Assembly: GCA_019115385.1 (NCBI GenBank)
Contig: DXDR01000014.1
Span: 62,001-126,000 of the forward strand
DNA length: 64,000 nucleotides
Direction of reading: 5' to 3'
Source: Candidatus Mediterraneibacter avicola
GTDB lineage: Bacteria > Bacillota > Clostridia > Lachnospirales > Lachnospiraceae
The notes under the pieces are model-generated. The model saw only the letters and a program-made list of their open reading frames with translations. It searched no databases and had not been told where the DNA came from. Both the position numbers and the translations under genes were made by a program. This document shows, piece after piece, positions 19,593-29,431 of the stretch. The stretch's first letter is position 1; the number at the start of each line of letters is the position of its first letter.

Positions 19593-20903
19593 TTACTTGC
19601 AGTAGCATTCCGGCAGCGCTGCATACACAGCCGCGCATGTCACCAGATCCTGTTTCCATGTCTTTTCGTTCGGTGCGTGTGCCTGTGCTTCTGCTCCGGG
19701 CCCGAATCCGATGCACGGGATTCCGTTTCTTCCCATGATGGACACACCGTTGGTGGAGAAGGTCCACTTGTCTGTCAGCGGGCGGCTCTGGCGCATTTCC
19801 AGTGTTTCCTCAGCGCCGATCCTCTTGTCTCCGTAGAGGGAAGTATATGCTTTTTCGAGAGCCTTTGTGACCTTGTGGTCTTTCGGGATCGCCCATGTGG
19901 GGAAGTAGCACTCGATCTCATATACACATCCTGTGTAGGACGGGCGGTCATAGTTGTACATGGATACGACTACGTCGTCGCCGTATTTCTGTACGCTGGG
20001 AAGTGCGCGGATCTCGTCCAGGCAGCTCTCCCATGTTTCACCGAACGTCATGCGGCGGTCAAGAGATACCGCACAGGAGTCGGCAACCGCACAGCGGCTG
20101 GGGGATGTATAGAAGATCTGAGATACGGTTACAGTGCCCCGGCCCAGGAAACGTGCCTCCTCCCAATCCGGGTTATATTTCGGGTTCAGCATTTTTACGA
20201 GACCTTTGATCTCTGTCTCATCTGCGTCATCGTTTTCATTGAGGGCGCGTACATCCTGAAGGATATCGGCCATCTTGTAGATCGCGTTGTCGCCGCGTTC
20301 TGGAGCAGAACCATGGCAGGAAACGCCTTTTACGTCAATACGGATTTCCATACGTCCGCGCTGCCCACGGTAGATGCCTCCGTCTGTAGGCTCTGTGGAA
20401 ACAACGAATTCCGGGCGGATTTTATCTTCATTAATAATGTACTGCCAGCACAGTCCGTCGCAGTCCTCTTCCTGTACGGTTCCCACGACCATTATCTTGC
20501 ATCCCTCAGGGATCAGATCCAGATCCTTCATGATCCTGGCTCCGTAAACTGCGGATACAAGGCCTCCGCACTGATCGGATACGCCGCGGCCGCCGATTTC
20601 AGTCTCGTTTTCATAGCCTTCGTAAGGATCAAATGTCCAGTTGTCGATATTTCCAATGCCAACGGTATCGATATGTGCATCGTATGCGATGATCTTTTCA
20701 CCGGTTCCCATATAGCCGATTACATTTCCCTGAGGATCTATGATAACTTCGTCAAAATCCAGCTTCTTCATTTCAGCTGCGATCGTATCAATGTGCGCTT
20801 TTTCATCGCAGCTCTCCCCCGGGTTTCTTACAATAGCGCGCAGAAATGCGGTCATGTCCTTCTGATATCCCTGCGCAGCTTCTTTGATTTTGTTGAAATC
20901 CAT
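19593..20903 (-). CDS. ygeY: YgeY family selenium metabolism-linked hydrolase (M20-like)
   Basis: M20 motifs ([20 protein letters not shown]) and cluster context. Confidence 0.92.
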   Translation of the reverse strand: MDFNKIKEAAQGYQKDMTAFLRAIVRNPGESCDEKAHIDTIAAEMKKLDFDEVIIDPQGNVIGYMGTGEKIIAYDAHIDTVGIGNIDNWTFDPYEGYENETEIGGRGVSDQCGGLVSAVYGARIMKDLDLIPEGCKIMVVGTVQEEDCDGLCWQYIINEDKIRPEFVVSTEPTDGGIYRGQRGRMEIRIDVKGVSCHGSAPERGDNAIYKMADILQDVRALNENDDADETEIKGLVKMLNPKYNPDWEEARFLGRGTVTVSQIFYTSPSRCAVADSCAVSLDRRMTFGETWESCLDEIRALPSVQKYGDDVVVSMYNYDRPSYTGCVYEIECYFPTWAIPKDHKVTKALEKAYTSLYGDKRIGAEETLEMRQSRPLTDKWTFSTNGVSIMGRNGIPCIGFGPGAEAQAHAPNEKTWKQDLVTCAAVYAALPECYCK

Positions 20904-21041
20904 AATTTTTCTCTCCTTTTAATAAGTGATAAAATGATAACGACATGGTGCGGCCAGGTTTCCGGGCGGCGGAGGGAGCCGTCCCGGAATACCCTGACAC
21001 AAAAAGTTGAAAGGTTGCTTTATGGTAAGGAAACAGCCGGA

Positions 21042-22247
21042 TTATCTGTCGTTTCCGTCCCAAACAATGGATTTGTAGCGGTCCGGATCTGTGTCGCCTT
21101 CCGTGGAGAAGAGGAGGACCTTAGAGGTCTCGTCCAGTCCCAGATGTTCTCTGAGAGGGCGATATTCTTCCATAGTCATAATGCAGGCCAGCACGCCGAA
21201 AGGCGCGGCGCCGGATTCGCCGGATGTTACAGGCTGGTCTCCTTTAATGGGAGCGGCCAGCATACGCATTCCCTTTGCAGCCGCCCAGTCAGGAGCAGCG
21301 ACAAAAGTATCTACATGATTTTTCAGGATATCCCAGGAAATCGTGTTCGGTTCACCGCAGGCAAGCCCTGCCATGATCGTCTCCATATCTCCGTCAACAA
21401 TACGGATATCTCCGTCTGCAGCACAGGCTCCTTTGTACAGGCAGGCAGCGGCTTCTGCTTCTACAACGACTACCTTTGGCGGATTGTCGGGATAGCGGTT
21501 GGCAAAATATCCCTGAACAGCTCCGGCCAAGGAGCCGACTCCGGCCTGGATAAAGACATGAGTGGGGCGGTCACATCCTGCGCTGTGAAGCTGTTCGTCA
21601 GCCTCCATCGCCATTGTCCCGTATCCCTGCATGATCCAGGAAGGAATCTCTTCATATCCGTCCCATGCAGTATCCTGTACCATAACGCCGTTCTCTGTCT
21701 TTTCCGCCATCGCATTTGCCATACGGACGCATTCGTCATAGTTATATTCCTCGATCGTTGCCTGGGCGCCTTCGGCAAGAATGTTGTTCAGTCGTGTCTG
21801 CGTGCTGCCCTTTGGCATAAGAACAACTGCTTTCTGTCCAAGTTTGTTTGCAGCCCAGGCTACGCCGCGGCCGTGATTGCCGTCTGTTGCAGTAAAGAAA
21901 GTGGCCTGGCCGAATTCTTTTCGGAGTTCATCAGAAGTAAGCACGTTGTAGGGAAGCTCTGAGACATCTTTCCCCGTCTGTTTGGCTATGTAGCGTGCCA
22001 TTGCAAATGAGCCGCCCAGCACTTTAAAGGCATTCAGGCCAAAGCGATAGGACTCGTCTTTTACATAGACTTCTTTCAGGCCCAGATATTCAGCCATCTT
22101 TTCAAGTCCGGCCAGAGGCGTTACAGTGTACTGCGGGAAACTTTCGTGAAAAGCCCGTGCCTTTCTGACATTATCGAGATCCATGACCTTAAGCTGAGCA
22201 TCATCTGTTTTGGGCATCTTGTTGACAGCCCACTTTATTGTTTCCAT
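21042..22247 (-). CDS. ygeX: Diaminopropionate ammonia-lyase
   Basis: PLP fold-type II protein (DESYRFGLNAFKVLGGSFAMARY, TDGNHGRGVAWAA); neighbours. Confidence 0.93.
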   Translation of the reverse strand: METIKWAVNKMPKTDDAQLKVMDLDNVRKARAFHESFPQYTVTPLAGLEKMAEYLGLKEVYVKDESYRFGLNAFKVLGGSFAMARYIAKQTGKDVSELPYNVLTSDELRKEFGQATFFTATDGNHGRGVAWAANKLGQKAVVLMPKGSTQTRLNNILAEGAQATIEEYNYDECVRMANAMAEKTENGVMVQDTAWDGYEEIPSWIMQGYGTMAMEADEQLHSAGCDRPTHVFIQAGVGSLAGAVQGYFANRYPDNPPKVVVVEAEAAACLYKGACAADGDIRIVDGDMETIMAGLACGEPNTISWDILKNHVDTFVAAPDWAAAKGMRMLAAPIKGDQPVTSGESGAAPFGVLACIMTMEEYRPLREHLGLDETSKVLLFSTEGDTDPDRYKSIVWDGNDR

Positions 22248-22280
22248 AAAGAAACCTCCTTAAATAAAATATCTGACTGC

Positions 22281-22540
22281 TGCCGATAATCTCCCGAACA
22301 TGCGCCAGCTCGAATGCGCCGCGGTGCGGCTCCTTCTCGCTGCATGGCGACCGCCATATGCCGGTATCGTCCCTATCTGCCGTCTGCAAGCCAGCTTGCA
22401 CGGCAACTGTTGCCGATAATCTCCAGAACATGCGCCAGCTCGAATGTGCCGCCAGACGGCCCCTTCTCGCTGCATGGCGTTCGCCATATGCCGGTATCGT
22501 CCCTATCTGCCGTCTGCAAGCCAGCTTGCACGGCATATAT
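22281..22540. repeat. Two tandem ~130-bp imperfect repeats with internal hairpins
   Basis: TGCCGATAATCTCC... at 22281 and again at 22411 (period 130, roughly 90% identity by eye); each unit has ATGGCG-NN-CGCCAT and GCAAGC-CA-GCTTGC hairpins. Confidence 0.9.
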
Positions 22541-22578
22541 TGACGATACCGGGCGCATGTTCGTTCTTTTGCGCATGT

Positions 22579-23226
22579 TCATCCTTTGTCCATATAGCTG
22601 TATAATGTAAATTTTGATATTCCCAGAAGGGAAGAGACTTTATCGCCGGATTTTGTGATGAGGAATGCCCCGGCGTTGTTCAGGTACTGCACCACGGCGA
22701 CTTTGTCGTCCTTGTTCATCAAGGCTACAGGTTTTCCGACTTTCGCGATCGCCTGCTCAATGAGAAGATCAAGCAGTTCTGTTACATTGTGAGTGATTTT
22801 CTGAGGTGTGTCAGAACTGTCTGCTTCAGGATTTTCTTCCGGTGTGGTCTGAATCAGGCTGCGGATGGAATTCTCAGCCGCAAGCAGGGCAGTGATGTCA
22901 TAATTTACCGAAAATATGTAGGCGATCCTGCCTTTTTCATTGCGGATGTAAAGTGTACTGGATTTTAAGATCCTTCCATCGTCTGTTCTTGTCAGATAGG
23001 CCAGTTTATCGTTGATCTTCCCGGGATCAGACCGGAGAGTTTCAAATACGATACCCGAAGGTCCGTCGCCGGTATGACGGTTGGACACCTGCCCGTTCTC
23101 AATATACACGATAGATTTGTCCAGGTCCTTTTTCGTCAGATCGTGGATAACGACCTCACAGGAACTGCCGAACTGTACTGCAAGTCCGTGAGCGAGCTGT
23201 TTTAGAAAATCAAGCTTCTGATCCAT
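22579..23226 (-). CDS. YheO-like PAS + HTH transcriptional regulator
   Basis: N-terminal YheO/PAS-like part (FGSSCEVVIHDLTKKDLDKSIVYIENGQVSNRHTGDGPS) and C-terminal HTH (VVQYLNNAGAFLITKSGDKVSSLLGISKFTLYSYMDK). Confidence 0.85.
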   Translation of the reverse strand: MDQKLDFLKQLAHGLAVQFGSSCEVVIHDLTKKDLDKSIVYIENGQVSNRHTGDGPSGIVFETLRSDPGKINDKLAYLTRTDDGRILKSSTLYIRNEKGRIAYIFSVNYDITALLAAENSIRSLIQTTPEENPEADSSDTPQKITHNVTELLDLLIEQAIAKVGKPVALMNKDDKVAVVQYLNNAGAFLITKSGDKVSSLLGISKFTLYSYMDKG

Positions 23227-23322
23227 TGTTTCACCTGCCTTTTCCGAACTTATATATCACAGAAGAAAAACGTGTGTCTCTAAACTCATCATAGCATAAA
23301 AAAATACAGAGTCAATACTTTT

Positions 23323-23359
23323 TCTAAAACTTTTTTAGGTAATCTAAAAAATATTTAGG
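23323..23359. promoter_or_regulatory. Operator-like box pair A
   Basis: TCTAAAACTTTTTTAGG (23323-23339) and TCTAAAAAATATTTAGG (23343-23359), start-to-start 20 bp. Confidence 0.65.
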
Positions 23360-23409
23360 AATACGGATCGCGCTTGAAAATTCACAGTAAAAAAACAGAA
23401 ATATTGATT

Positions 23410-23446
23410 TCTAAAAAAAATTTAGGGGTTCTAAAAATTAGTTAGA
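23410..23446. promoter_or_regulatory. Operator-like box pair B
   Basis: TCTAAAAAAAATTTAGG (23410-23426) and TCTAAAAATTAGTTAGA (23430-23446), start-to-start 20 bp. Confidence 0.65.
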
Positions 23447-23453
23447 ATCTATG

Positions 23454-23482
23454 TTGCATTTATACAATATTAATGGTATTCT
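23454..23482 (+). promoter_or_regulatory. Putative sigma-A promoter for ssnA operon
   Basis: TTGCAT - 17 nt - TATTCT, 8 bp downstream of box pair B. Confidence 0.5.
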
Positions 23483-23579
23483 ATAAGAAGTGACAGGACT
23501 TAGTGTGCGAATTGCACAGTTATGTGCGGGGATGCACTAGGAACAGTATGTGGAAAATAAATAAAAAGGAGAAATTAAC

Positions 23580-24914
23580 ATGCTGGTTTTAGGGAATGGA
23601 AGAGTTATCACAAGAGATGCTGCATGTCCCCTGATCGAAAATGGAGCGGTGGCGATCGACGGAACTGCAATCTGCCAGGTGGGCTGCACCGAAGAAATCA
23701 GGGAGGCGTATCCGGGTGCGGAGTACATTGACGCAAAAGGCGGCCTGATCATGCCTGCTTTTATCAATGTACACGAACATATCTATAGTTCATTTGCAAG
23801 AGGGCTTTCCATAAAAGGCTATGATCCGAAAGGATTTCTCGATATCCTGGATGGTATGTGGTGGACCATTGACCGCAATCTCACGCTGCATGATACATAT
23901 TTAAGCGCTATGGCTACTTATATTGACTGTATCAGGAACGGTGTGACCACGATTTTTGACCATCACGCAAGTTTCGGCTCTGTCGGCGGTTCTCTTTTTG
24001 AGATTGAGAAAGCGGCGAAGGAAACAGGCGTGCGTTCCTGTCTCTGCTATGAGATCTCAGACAGAGACGGCATGGACAAGGCGAAAGCCTCCGTAATGGA
24101 AAATGCAGAGTTTATCCGGCATGCTTTAAAAGACGACACCGGGATGATCGCAGGAATGATGGGAATGCACGCACAGTTTACCATCTCAGATGAAACGATG
24201 GAACTGGCTGCCGCCAATAAACCGGATGAAGTTGGATATCACATTCATGTGGCGGAAGGGATCGAAGACCTGCACCACTGTCTGAAACACTATGGCAAAC
24301 GGATCGTGGACCGGTTGATGGATCACGGCATTCTTGGAGAAAAGACTCTGCTCGGACACTGTATCTACATTAATCCCCACGAGATGGATTTAATTAAGGA
24401 AACAGACACAATGGTCGTACACAATCCAGAGTCAAATATGGGGAATGCCTGTGGATGCCCTCCGACCATGGAACTGGTACACCGGGGGATCCTTACCGGC
24501 CTGGGGACGGATGGATACACCCATGACATGATGGAATCTTTCAAGGTGGCGAATGTGCTGCACAAGCATCACCTGTGTGACCCGAACGCAGCATGGGGAG
24601 AAGTGCCGCAGATGCTTTTTGAAAACAATGCAAAGATCGCGGGAAGATACTTCAGACAGGAGATGGGCGTACTGAAAGAAGGGGCGGCAGGAGATGTGAT
24701 TATTGTAGATTATAATCCTCTGACTCCACTGAATGAAAGCAACATTAACGGACATCTGGTGTTCGGCGTAACCGGCCATGATGTGGTGACGACAGTAGCC
24801 AACGGCAAAGTCCTGATGAAAGACAGAAAACTGACAGAGATTGACACGGAAAAAGTTATGGCTGACTGCAGGCAGGCGGCAAAAGAACTGGCCTACAGGA
24901 TCAACAGCCGTTAG
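23580..24914 (+). CDS. ssnA: Putative aminohydrolase SsnA
   Basis: Amidohydrolase motifs (PAFINVHEHIYSSFARGL, TTIFDHHAS, GLGTDGYTHDMMES) and cluster position. Confidence 0.92.
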   Translation: MLVLGNGRVITRDAACPLIENGAVAIDGTAICQVGCTEEIREAYPGAEYIDAKGGLIMPAFINVHEHIYSSFARGLSIKGYDPKGFLDILDGMWWTIDRNLTLHDTYLSAMATYIDCIRNGVTTIFDHHASFGSVGGSLFEIEKAAKETGVRSCLCYEISDRDGMDKAKASVMENAEFIRHALKDDTGMIAGMMGMHAQFTISDETMELAAANKPDEVGYHIHVAEGIEDLHHCLKHYGKRIVDRLMDHGILGEKTLLGHCIYINPHEMDLIKETDTMVVHNPESNMGNACGCPPTMELVHRGILTGLGTDGYTHDMMESFKVANVLHKHHLCDPNAAWGEVPQMLFENNAKIAGRYFRQEMGVLKEGAAGDVIIVDYNPLTPLNESNINGHLVFGVTGHDVVTTVANGKVLMKDRKLTEIDTEKVMADCRQAAKELAYRINSR

Positions 24915-24957
24915 CAGCATAAACTTTCAGTATGAAAGGAATGGAGGACAAACAAAA

Positions 24958-26388
24958 ATGAGTGACACGAAAGTAAGAAAAGACAACAGCGAACTGTTTA
25001 AGTGGGATGGAAAGCCGTCGTTCGGACAGGTCCTTCCTCTGGCGGCCCAGCATGTGCTGGCCGCGGTAGTAGGATGCGTAACGCCGGCGATCCTTGTGGC
25101 AAATGCTGCAAACAATGCAGGCGGCAATGTGGATATGGGCCTTCTGATCCAGGTATCCCTTGTGTTTGCGGCGTTATCTACACTGCTGCAGTTATATGCG
25201 AAAAAAATTAAACTTGGAAGCGGACTTCCGGTTATCATCGGCGTCAGCTTTGCATACGTACCGACAATGACGGCCATCGCCGCACAGGCAAAGGATGTAA
25301 ATACGATCTTTGGGGCCATGATCATAGGCGGTGTCGTAGCGATTCTTGTAGGCCTGTTTATCCGCCAGATACGAAAAGTATTCCCGCCGCTTGTTATCGG
25401 TACGGTCATCCTGGCGATCGGACTGTCGCTTTATAGTACTGCAGTCAATTATATGGCTGGAAATTCTTCCAATACATATGAAGTGGTCGTAGAACAGCAG
25501 GGCAAGACAGAGGCTCTGGTATTCGGTTCCTGGCAGAACTGGCTGGTAGCGTTTATCACACTGGCTATCGTAGTGCTGCTCAATCATTATGGAAAAGGTC
25601 TGTTTAAACTGGCGTCCATCCTGATCGGACTGCTCTGCGGCTATGTGGTGGCGCTCTGCTTCGGTATGGTGGACTTTTCCGCGCTTTCCTCCGCCGGTTG
25701 GTTTGAAGTGCCGATGCCGCTGGCATTCGGTATGAAATTTGACATATCCGCGATCCTGCCTCTTGGGATCCTGTTCCTTGTGAATTCGATCCAGGCTATG
25801 GGAGACTTTTCCGCGACGACGACAGGCGGCATGGACAGACTGCCCACCGACGAAGAACTGAACGGCGGTATTATCGGCTATGGCGTCAGCAACATGGTAG
25901 GCGCGGTATTCGGATGCCCGCCGACGGCAACATACAGCCAGAATGTAGGTATCGTGGGATCCACAAGAGTTGTGGCGAGAAGAGTTTTCACTGCTTCCGC
26001 GATCATTCTGCTTATTGCCGGTCTGATTCCGAAATTCTCCGCACTTCTGCGGACAATTCCGCAGTGCGTGCTGGGCGGCGCGGTAGCATCCGTATTTGCT
26101 TCCATCGCCATGACAGGCATCAAACTGCTTGTAACTGAGAAACTGACATACAGAAATACAACTGTTGCAGGACTTTCCATTGCCATTGGCATGGGTGTTT
26201 CCTTAAGCGAAGGCTGCCTGAACCAGATGACGGCAAGCATCCACAACGCTCTCAATATGAGCATGAGCCTGGAAAGTTTCCAGTCTATCATTAATAACAC
26301 ATTTGCATCTTCACCGGTAGTTCTGGCGACGATATTTGCAGTGATCCTGAATCTGATCCTGCCGAAAGACAAGCCGGACGCCCAGTGA
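24958..26388 (+). CDS. NCS2-family nucleobase (xanthine/urate-type) permease
   Basis: QHVLAAVVGCVTPAILVANAA, GNSSNTYEVV, NMVGAVFGCPPTATYSQNVGIVGSTRVVARRVF. Confidence 0.9.
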   Translation: MSDTKVRKDNSELFKWDGKPSFGQVLPLAAQHVLAAVVGCVTPAILVANAANNAGGNVDMGLLIQVSLVFAALSTLLQLYAKKIKLGSGLPVIIGVSFAYVPTMTAIAAQAKDVNTIFGAMIIGGVVAILVGLFIRQIRKVFPPLVIGTVILAIGLSLYSTAVNYMAGNSSNTYEVVVEQQGKTEALVFGSWQNWLVAFITLAIVVLLNHYGKGLFKLASILIGLLCGYVVALCFGMVDFSALSSAGWFEVPMPLAFGMKFDISAILPLGILFLVNSIQAMGDFSATTTGGMDRLPTDEELNGGIIGYGVSNMVGAVFGCPPTATYSQNVGIVGSTRVVARRVFTASAIILLIAGLIPKFSALLRTIPQCVLGGAVASVFASIAMTGIKLLVTEKLTYRNTTVAGLSIAIGMGVSLSEGCLNQMTASIHNALNMSMSLESFQSIINNTFASSPVVLATIFAVILNLILPKDKPDAQ

Positions 26389-26419
26389 AACCCGGCCGGA
26401 ATAACAGGAGGAAAGAATT

Positions 26420-29413
26420 ATGAGTGATATTATGAGACCCATGTCCTTTGAACAGCTTTTAAACTGGACATTGACAGAGCATAAGGAAAGAGGGACTGTG
26501 TTCGGAGAGCATCATCCCTATCATGCAGATGCCAGATATGACCGGACGATCTTTGAGCGTGCGCTGGAGACGCCGGTAGGTCCGGCAGCAGGACCCCATA
26601 CACAGCTTGCCCAGAATATCGTGGCAGCTTACTATACCGGAAGCCGTTTCTTTGAATTGAAGACGGTACAGATCATGGACGGTGCAGACCTTTCTGCATG
26701 TGTGAACAAACCGTGCATTAAGGCGGACGATGAGTGCTACAACTGCGAGTGGTCCACAGAACTTTATGTGCCCCAGGCTATGGAAGAGTATATCAAGGCA
26801 TGGTTCCTGTGCAAAGTGATCGCAAAGGAATTCGGTCTGGGCAGCATGGACGGATTCCAGTTCAACATCAGCGTAGGATACGACCTGGAAGGCATTAAGT
26901 CGGAGAAAATTGATACCTTCCTCAATACAATGAAACATGCCCAGGATTCGGACATTTTTACAACCTGTAAAAAATATCTGCTGGATCATGCGGATCTGTT
27001 TGAAAAAGTGACGAAAGAAGACATTGAGAGCATCTCAGGGGATATATGCAATTCCGTGACGATTTCAACCCTTCACGGATGTCCTCCTGAGGAGATTGAG
27101 AAGATCGCCATGCATCTGATCACCGAGAAAGGATTTCATACCTTTATCAAGTGCAATCCGACTCTGCTTGGCTATGAGTATGCGAGAAAGATCATGGACG
27201 ACATGGGGTATGATTATGTCGCGTTCGGCGATTTCCACTTTAAGGATGATCTGCAGTATGAAGATGCAGTCCCCATGCTGACGAGACTGATGAAAGTCTG
27301 TCAGGAGAGAAATCTGGAGTTCGGTGTAAAGATCACCAATACATTTCCGGTGGATGTGAAGCAGAACGAGCTTCCAAGCAAAGAGATGTATATGTCAGGA
27401 AAATCCCTGTATCCGCTGTCTATTTCACTGGCGGCGAAGCTGGCGGAGGAGTTTGACGGCAGGCTGCGCATTTCCTATTCCGGCGGCGCGGATTATCACA
27501 ATATCAAGGAGATCGTGGACGCGGGCATCTGGCCTGTGACTGTGGCAACCACGCTTCTGAAACCCGGAGGATATGACAGAATGACGCAGATGGCGTCCCT
27601 CCTGGAAGAGGAAAATGTTGTATTTACACGTGTGGATCCTGAGGCAGTGCGGAAACTGGCGGACGATGCGAGGACAAATCCCCATCATGTGAAAGCAGTG
27701 AAACCGCTGCCCTCCAGAAAGATGAAAAAACAGGTTCCGCTTCTGGACTGTTTTGTGGCTCCGTGTAAGGACGGATGTCCCATCCATCAGGATATCCCGG
27801 CTTACCTGCAGCTCGTAAAAGAAGGAAAGTATGAGGAAGCAATGAAAGTCATCACGGAAAAGAATCCGCTTCCGTTTATCACGGGAACGATCTGTGCGCA
27901 TCCGTGTATGAATAAGTGTACCCGCAATTTCTATGAGGAGTCCGTATATATCCGGGGGATGAAGCTGACTGCGGCGGAGAACGGATATGATGCGCTGATG
28001 GATCAGATCACGGCTCCGCCTGTCACAAAGAACGGAAAAGCGGCTGTGATCGGCGGCGGTCCGGCGGGAATGGCTGCGGCATATTTTCTGCGCCGGGCAG
28101 GTATGGAGACTACACTGTTTGAAAAGACAGACTCTCTGGGCGGCGTAGTGCGCCATGTGATCCCCGGATTCCGGATTTCCGGCAGCGCCATAGACAAAGA
28201 CGCGGCGCTTCTGGAAAAGATGGGAGTAAACATTTGCCTGAACTCAGAGATCACCGATCTGGATATGCTCAAAAATGCCGGATACACGGCGGTCATCCTT
28301 GCCGTAGGCGCTTCTGAGCCGGGAGTGCTCCGGCTGGAAAAAGGCGAGCCGGTCAATGCGCTGCAGTTCCTTGAGGAGTTTAAGGAAAAAGACGGCGATC
28401 TCGATATCGGAAAGAACGTGGTCGTGATCGGCGGCGGCAATACGGCGATGGATACGGCAAGAGCGGCGAAACGCACAAAAGGCGTGGAACACGTATATCT
28501 TGTCTACAGAAGAACGAAGCGATATATGCCGGCGGACGAGGAAGAACTTGTCATGGCGGTAGACGACGGCGTAGAGCTTATGGAACTGCTTTCTCCGGTG
28601 AAGCTGGAGAACGGAAAGCTTCTCTGCAAAGTGATGAAACTGGGCGACTATGACGCTTCCGGAAGAAGAGGCGTGGTGGAGACCGACGGGGAAAAGGAGA
28701 TTCCGGCGGATACTGTTATTGCAGCCGTAGGCGAGAGAGTGCCGACAGCCTTCTATCAGGCCTGCGGGATCAATGTAAATGACAGAGGACGGGCGATCGT
28801 CAATGAAGAAACCTGTGAGACAAGCCGTCCGGGCGTATATCTTGCAGGAGACGGCCTTGGCGGACCGGCTACGGTAGTGGAAGGCATCAGCGACGCCTTA
28901 AGAGCTGCACAGGCTGTAATCGGAGAAACTCTGGTAAAAGACTGTGAACCAAAGATCGATGAGGGAGAAATCTACAGCAGAAAAGGCAATCTCTCCGATA
29001 AGAAAGCTGGTAAGGAAGAGAGCGGAAGATGTCTCGGATGTTCCGGTATCTGCGAAAACTGCGTCGAGGTATGTCCGAACAGAGCAAATATCTCTATCCG
29101 CGTACCAGGCATGGAGAAGCACCAGATCATTCACGTGGACTATATGTGCAATGAGTGCGGCAACTGTAAAAGCTTCTGTCCCTATGACAGCGCGCCCTAT
29201 CTTGACAAATTTACACTGTTCGCAGACGAGAAAGACATGGAAGACAGCAAAAACCAGGGTTTCACAGTGCTGGATGCAGAATCGGTGAAGTGTAAAGTCC
29301 GTTTCTTTGGAGAAACCTATGTGTGGACCAAAGGGGAAGAGACAAGAATTCCCGACGGCCTGTTAAAGCTTATGGAAACCGTGATCAGCGACTATTCGTA
29401 TCTGCTGAGATAG
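26420..29413 (+). CDS. ygfK: Putative selenate reductase subunit YgfK (Fe-S/FAD oxidoreductase)
   Basis: 997 aa; GltD-like FAD domain (AAVIGGGPAGMAAAYFLRRAGMETTLFEKTDSLGGVV), C-terminal CxxCxxxC clusters; cluster context. Confidence 0.92.
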   Translation: MSDIMRPMSFEQLLNWTLTEHKERGTVFGEHHPYHADARYDRTIFERALETPVGPAAGPHTQLAQNIVAAYYTGSRFFELKTVQIMDGADLSACVNKPCIKADDECYNCEWSTELYVPQAMEEYIKAWFLCKVIAKEFGLGSMDGFQFNISVGYDLEGIKSEKIDTFLNTMKHAQDSDIFTTCKKYLLDHADLFEKVTKEDIESISGDICNSVTISTLHGCPPEEIEKIAMHLITEKGFHTFIKCNPTLLGYEYARKIMDDMGYDYVAFGDFHFKDDLQYEDAVPMLTRLMKVCQERNLEFGVKITNTFPVDVKQNELPSKEMYMSGKSLYPLSISLAAKLAEEFDGRLRISYSGGADYHNIKEIVDAGIWPVTVATTLLKPGGYDRMTQMASLLEEENVVFTRVDPEAVRKLADDARTNPHHVKAVKPLPSRKMKKQVPLLDCFVAPCKDGCPIHQDIPAYLQLVKEGKYEEAMKVITEKNPLPFITGTICAHPCMNKCTRNFYEESVYIRGMKLTAAENGYDALMDQITAPPVTKNGKAAVIGGGPAGMAAAYFLRRAGMETTLFEKTDSLGGVVRHVIPGFRISGSAIDKDAALLEKMGVNICLNSEITDLDMLKNAGYTAVILAVGASEPGVLRLEKGEPVNALQFLEEFKEKDGDLDIGKNVVVIGGGNTAMDTARAAKRTKGVEHVYLVYRRTKRYMPADEEELVMAVDDGVELMELLSPVKLENGKLLCKVMKLGDYDASGRRGVVETDGEKEIPADTVIAAVGERVPTAFYQACGINVNDRGRAIVNEETCETSRPGVYLAGDGLGGPATVVEGISDALRAAQAVIGETLVKDCEPKIDEGEIYSRKGNLSDKKAGKEESGRCLGCSGICENCVEVCPNRANISIRVPGMEKHQIIHVDYMCNECGNCKSFCPYDSAPYLDKFTLFADEKDMEDSKNQGFTVLDAESVKCKVRFFGETYVWTKGEETRIPDGLLKLMETVISDYSYLLR

Positions 29414-29431
29414 GGACACAAAAACAACAAT

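Noticed and set aside
19677-21962. 761-aa plus-strand ORF
   Set aside because: Lies antisense to ygeY and ygeX, whose proteins are clear family members; low-complexity Cys/His-rich translation consistent with a codon-bias shadow ORF.
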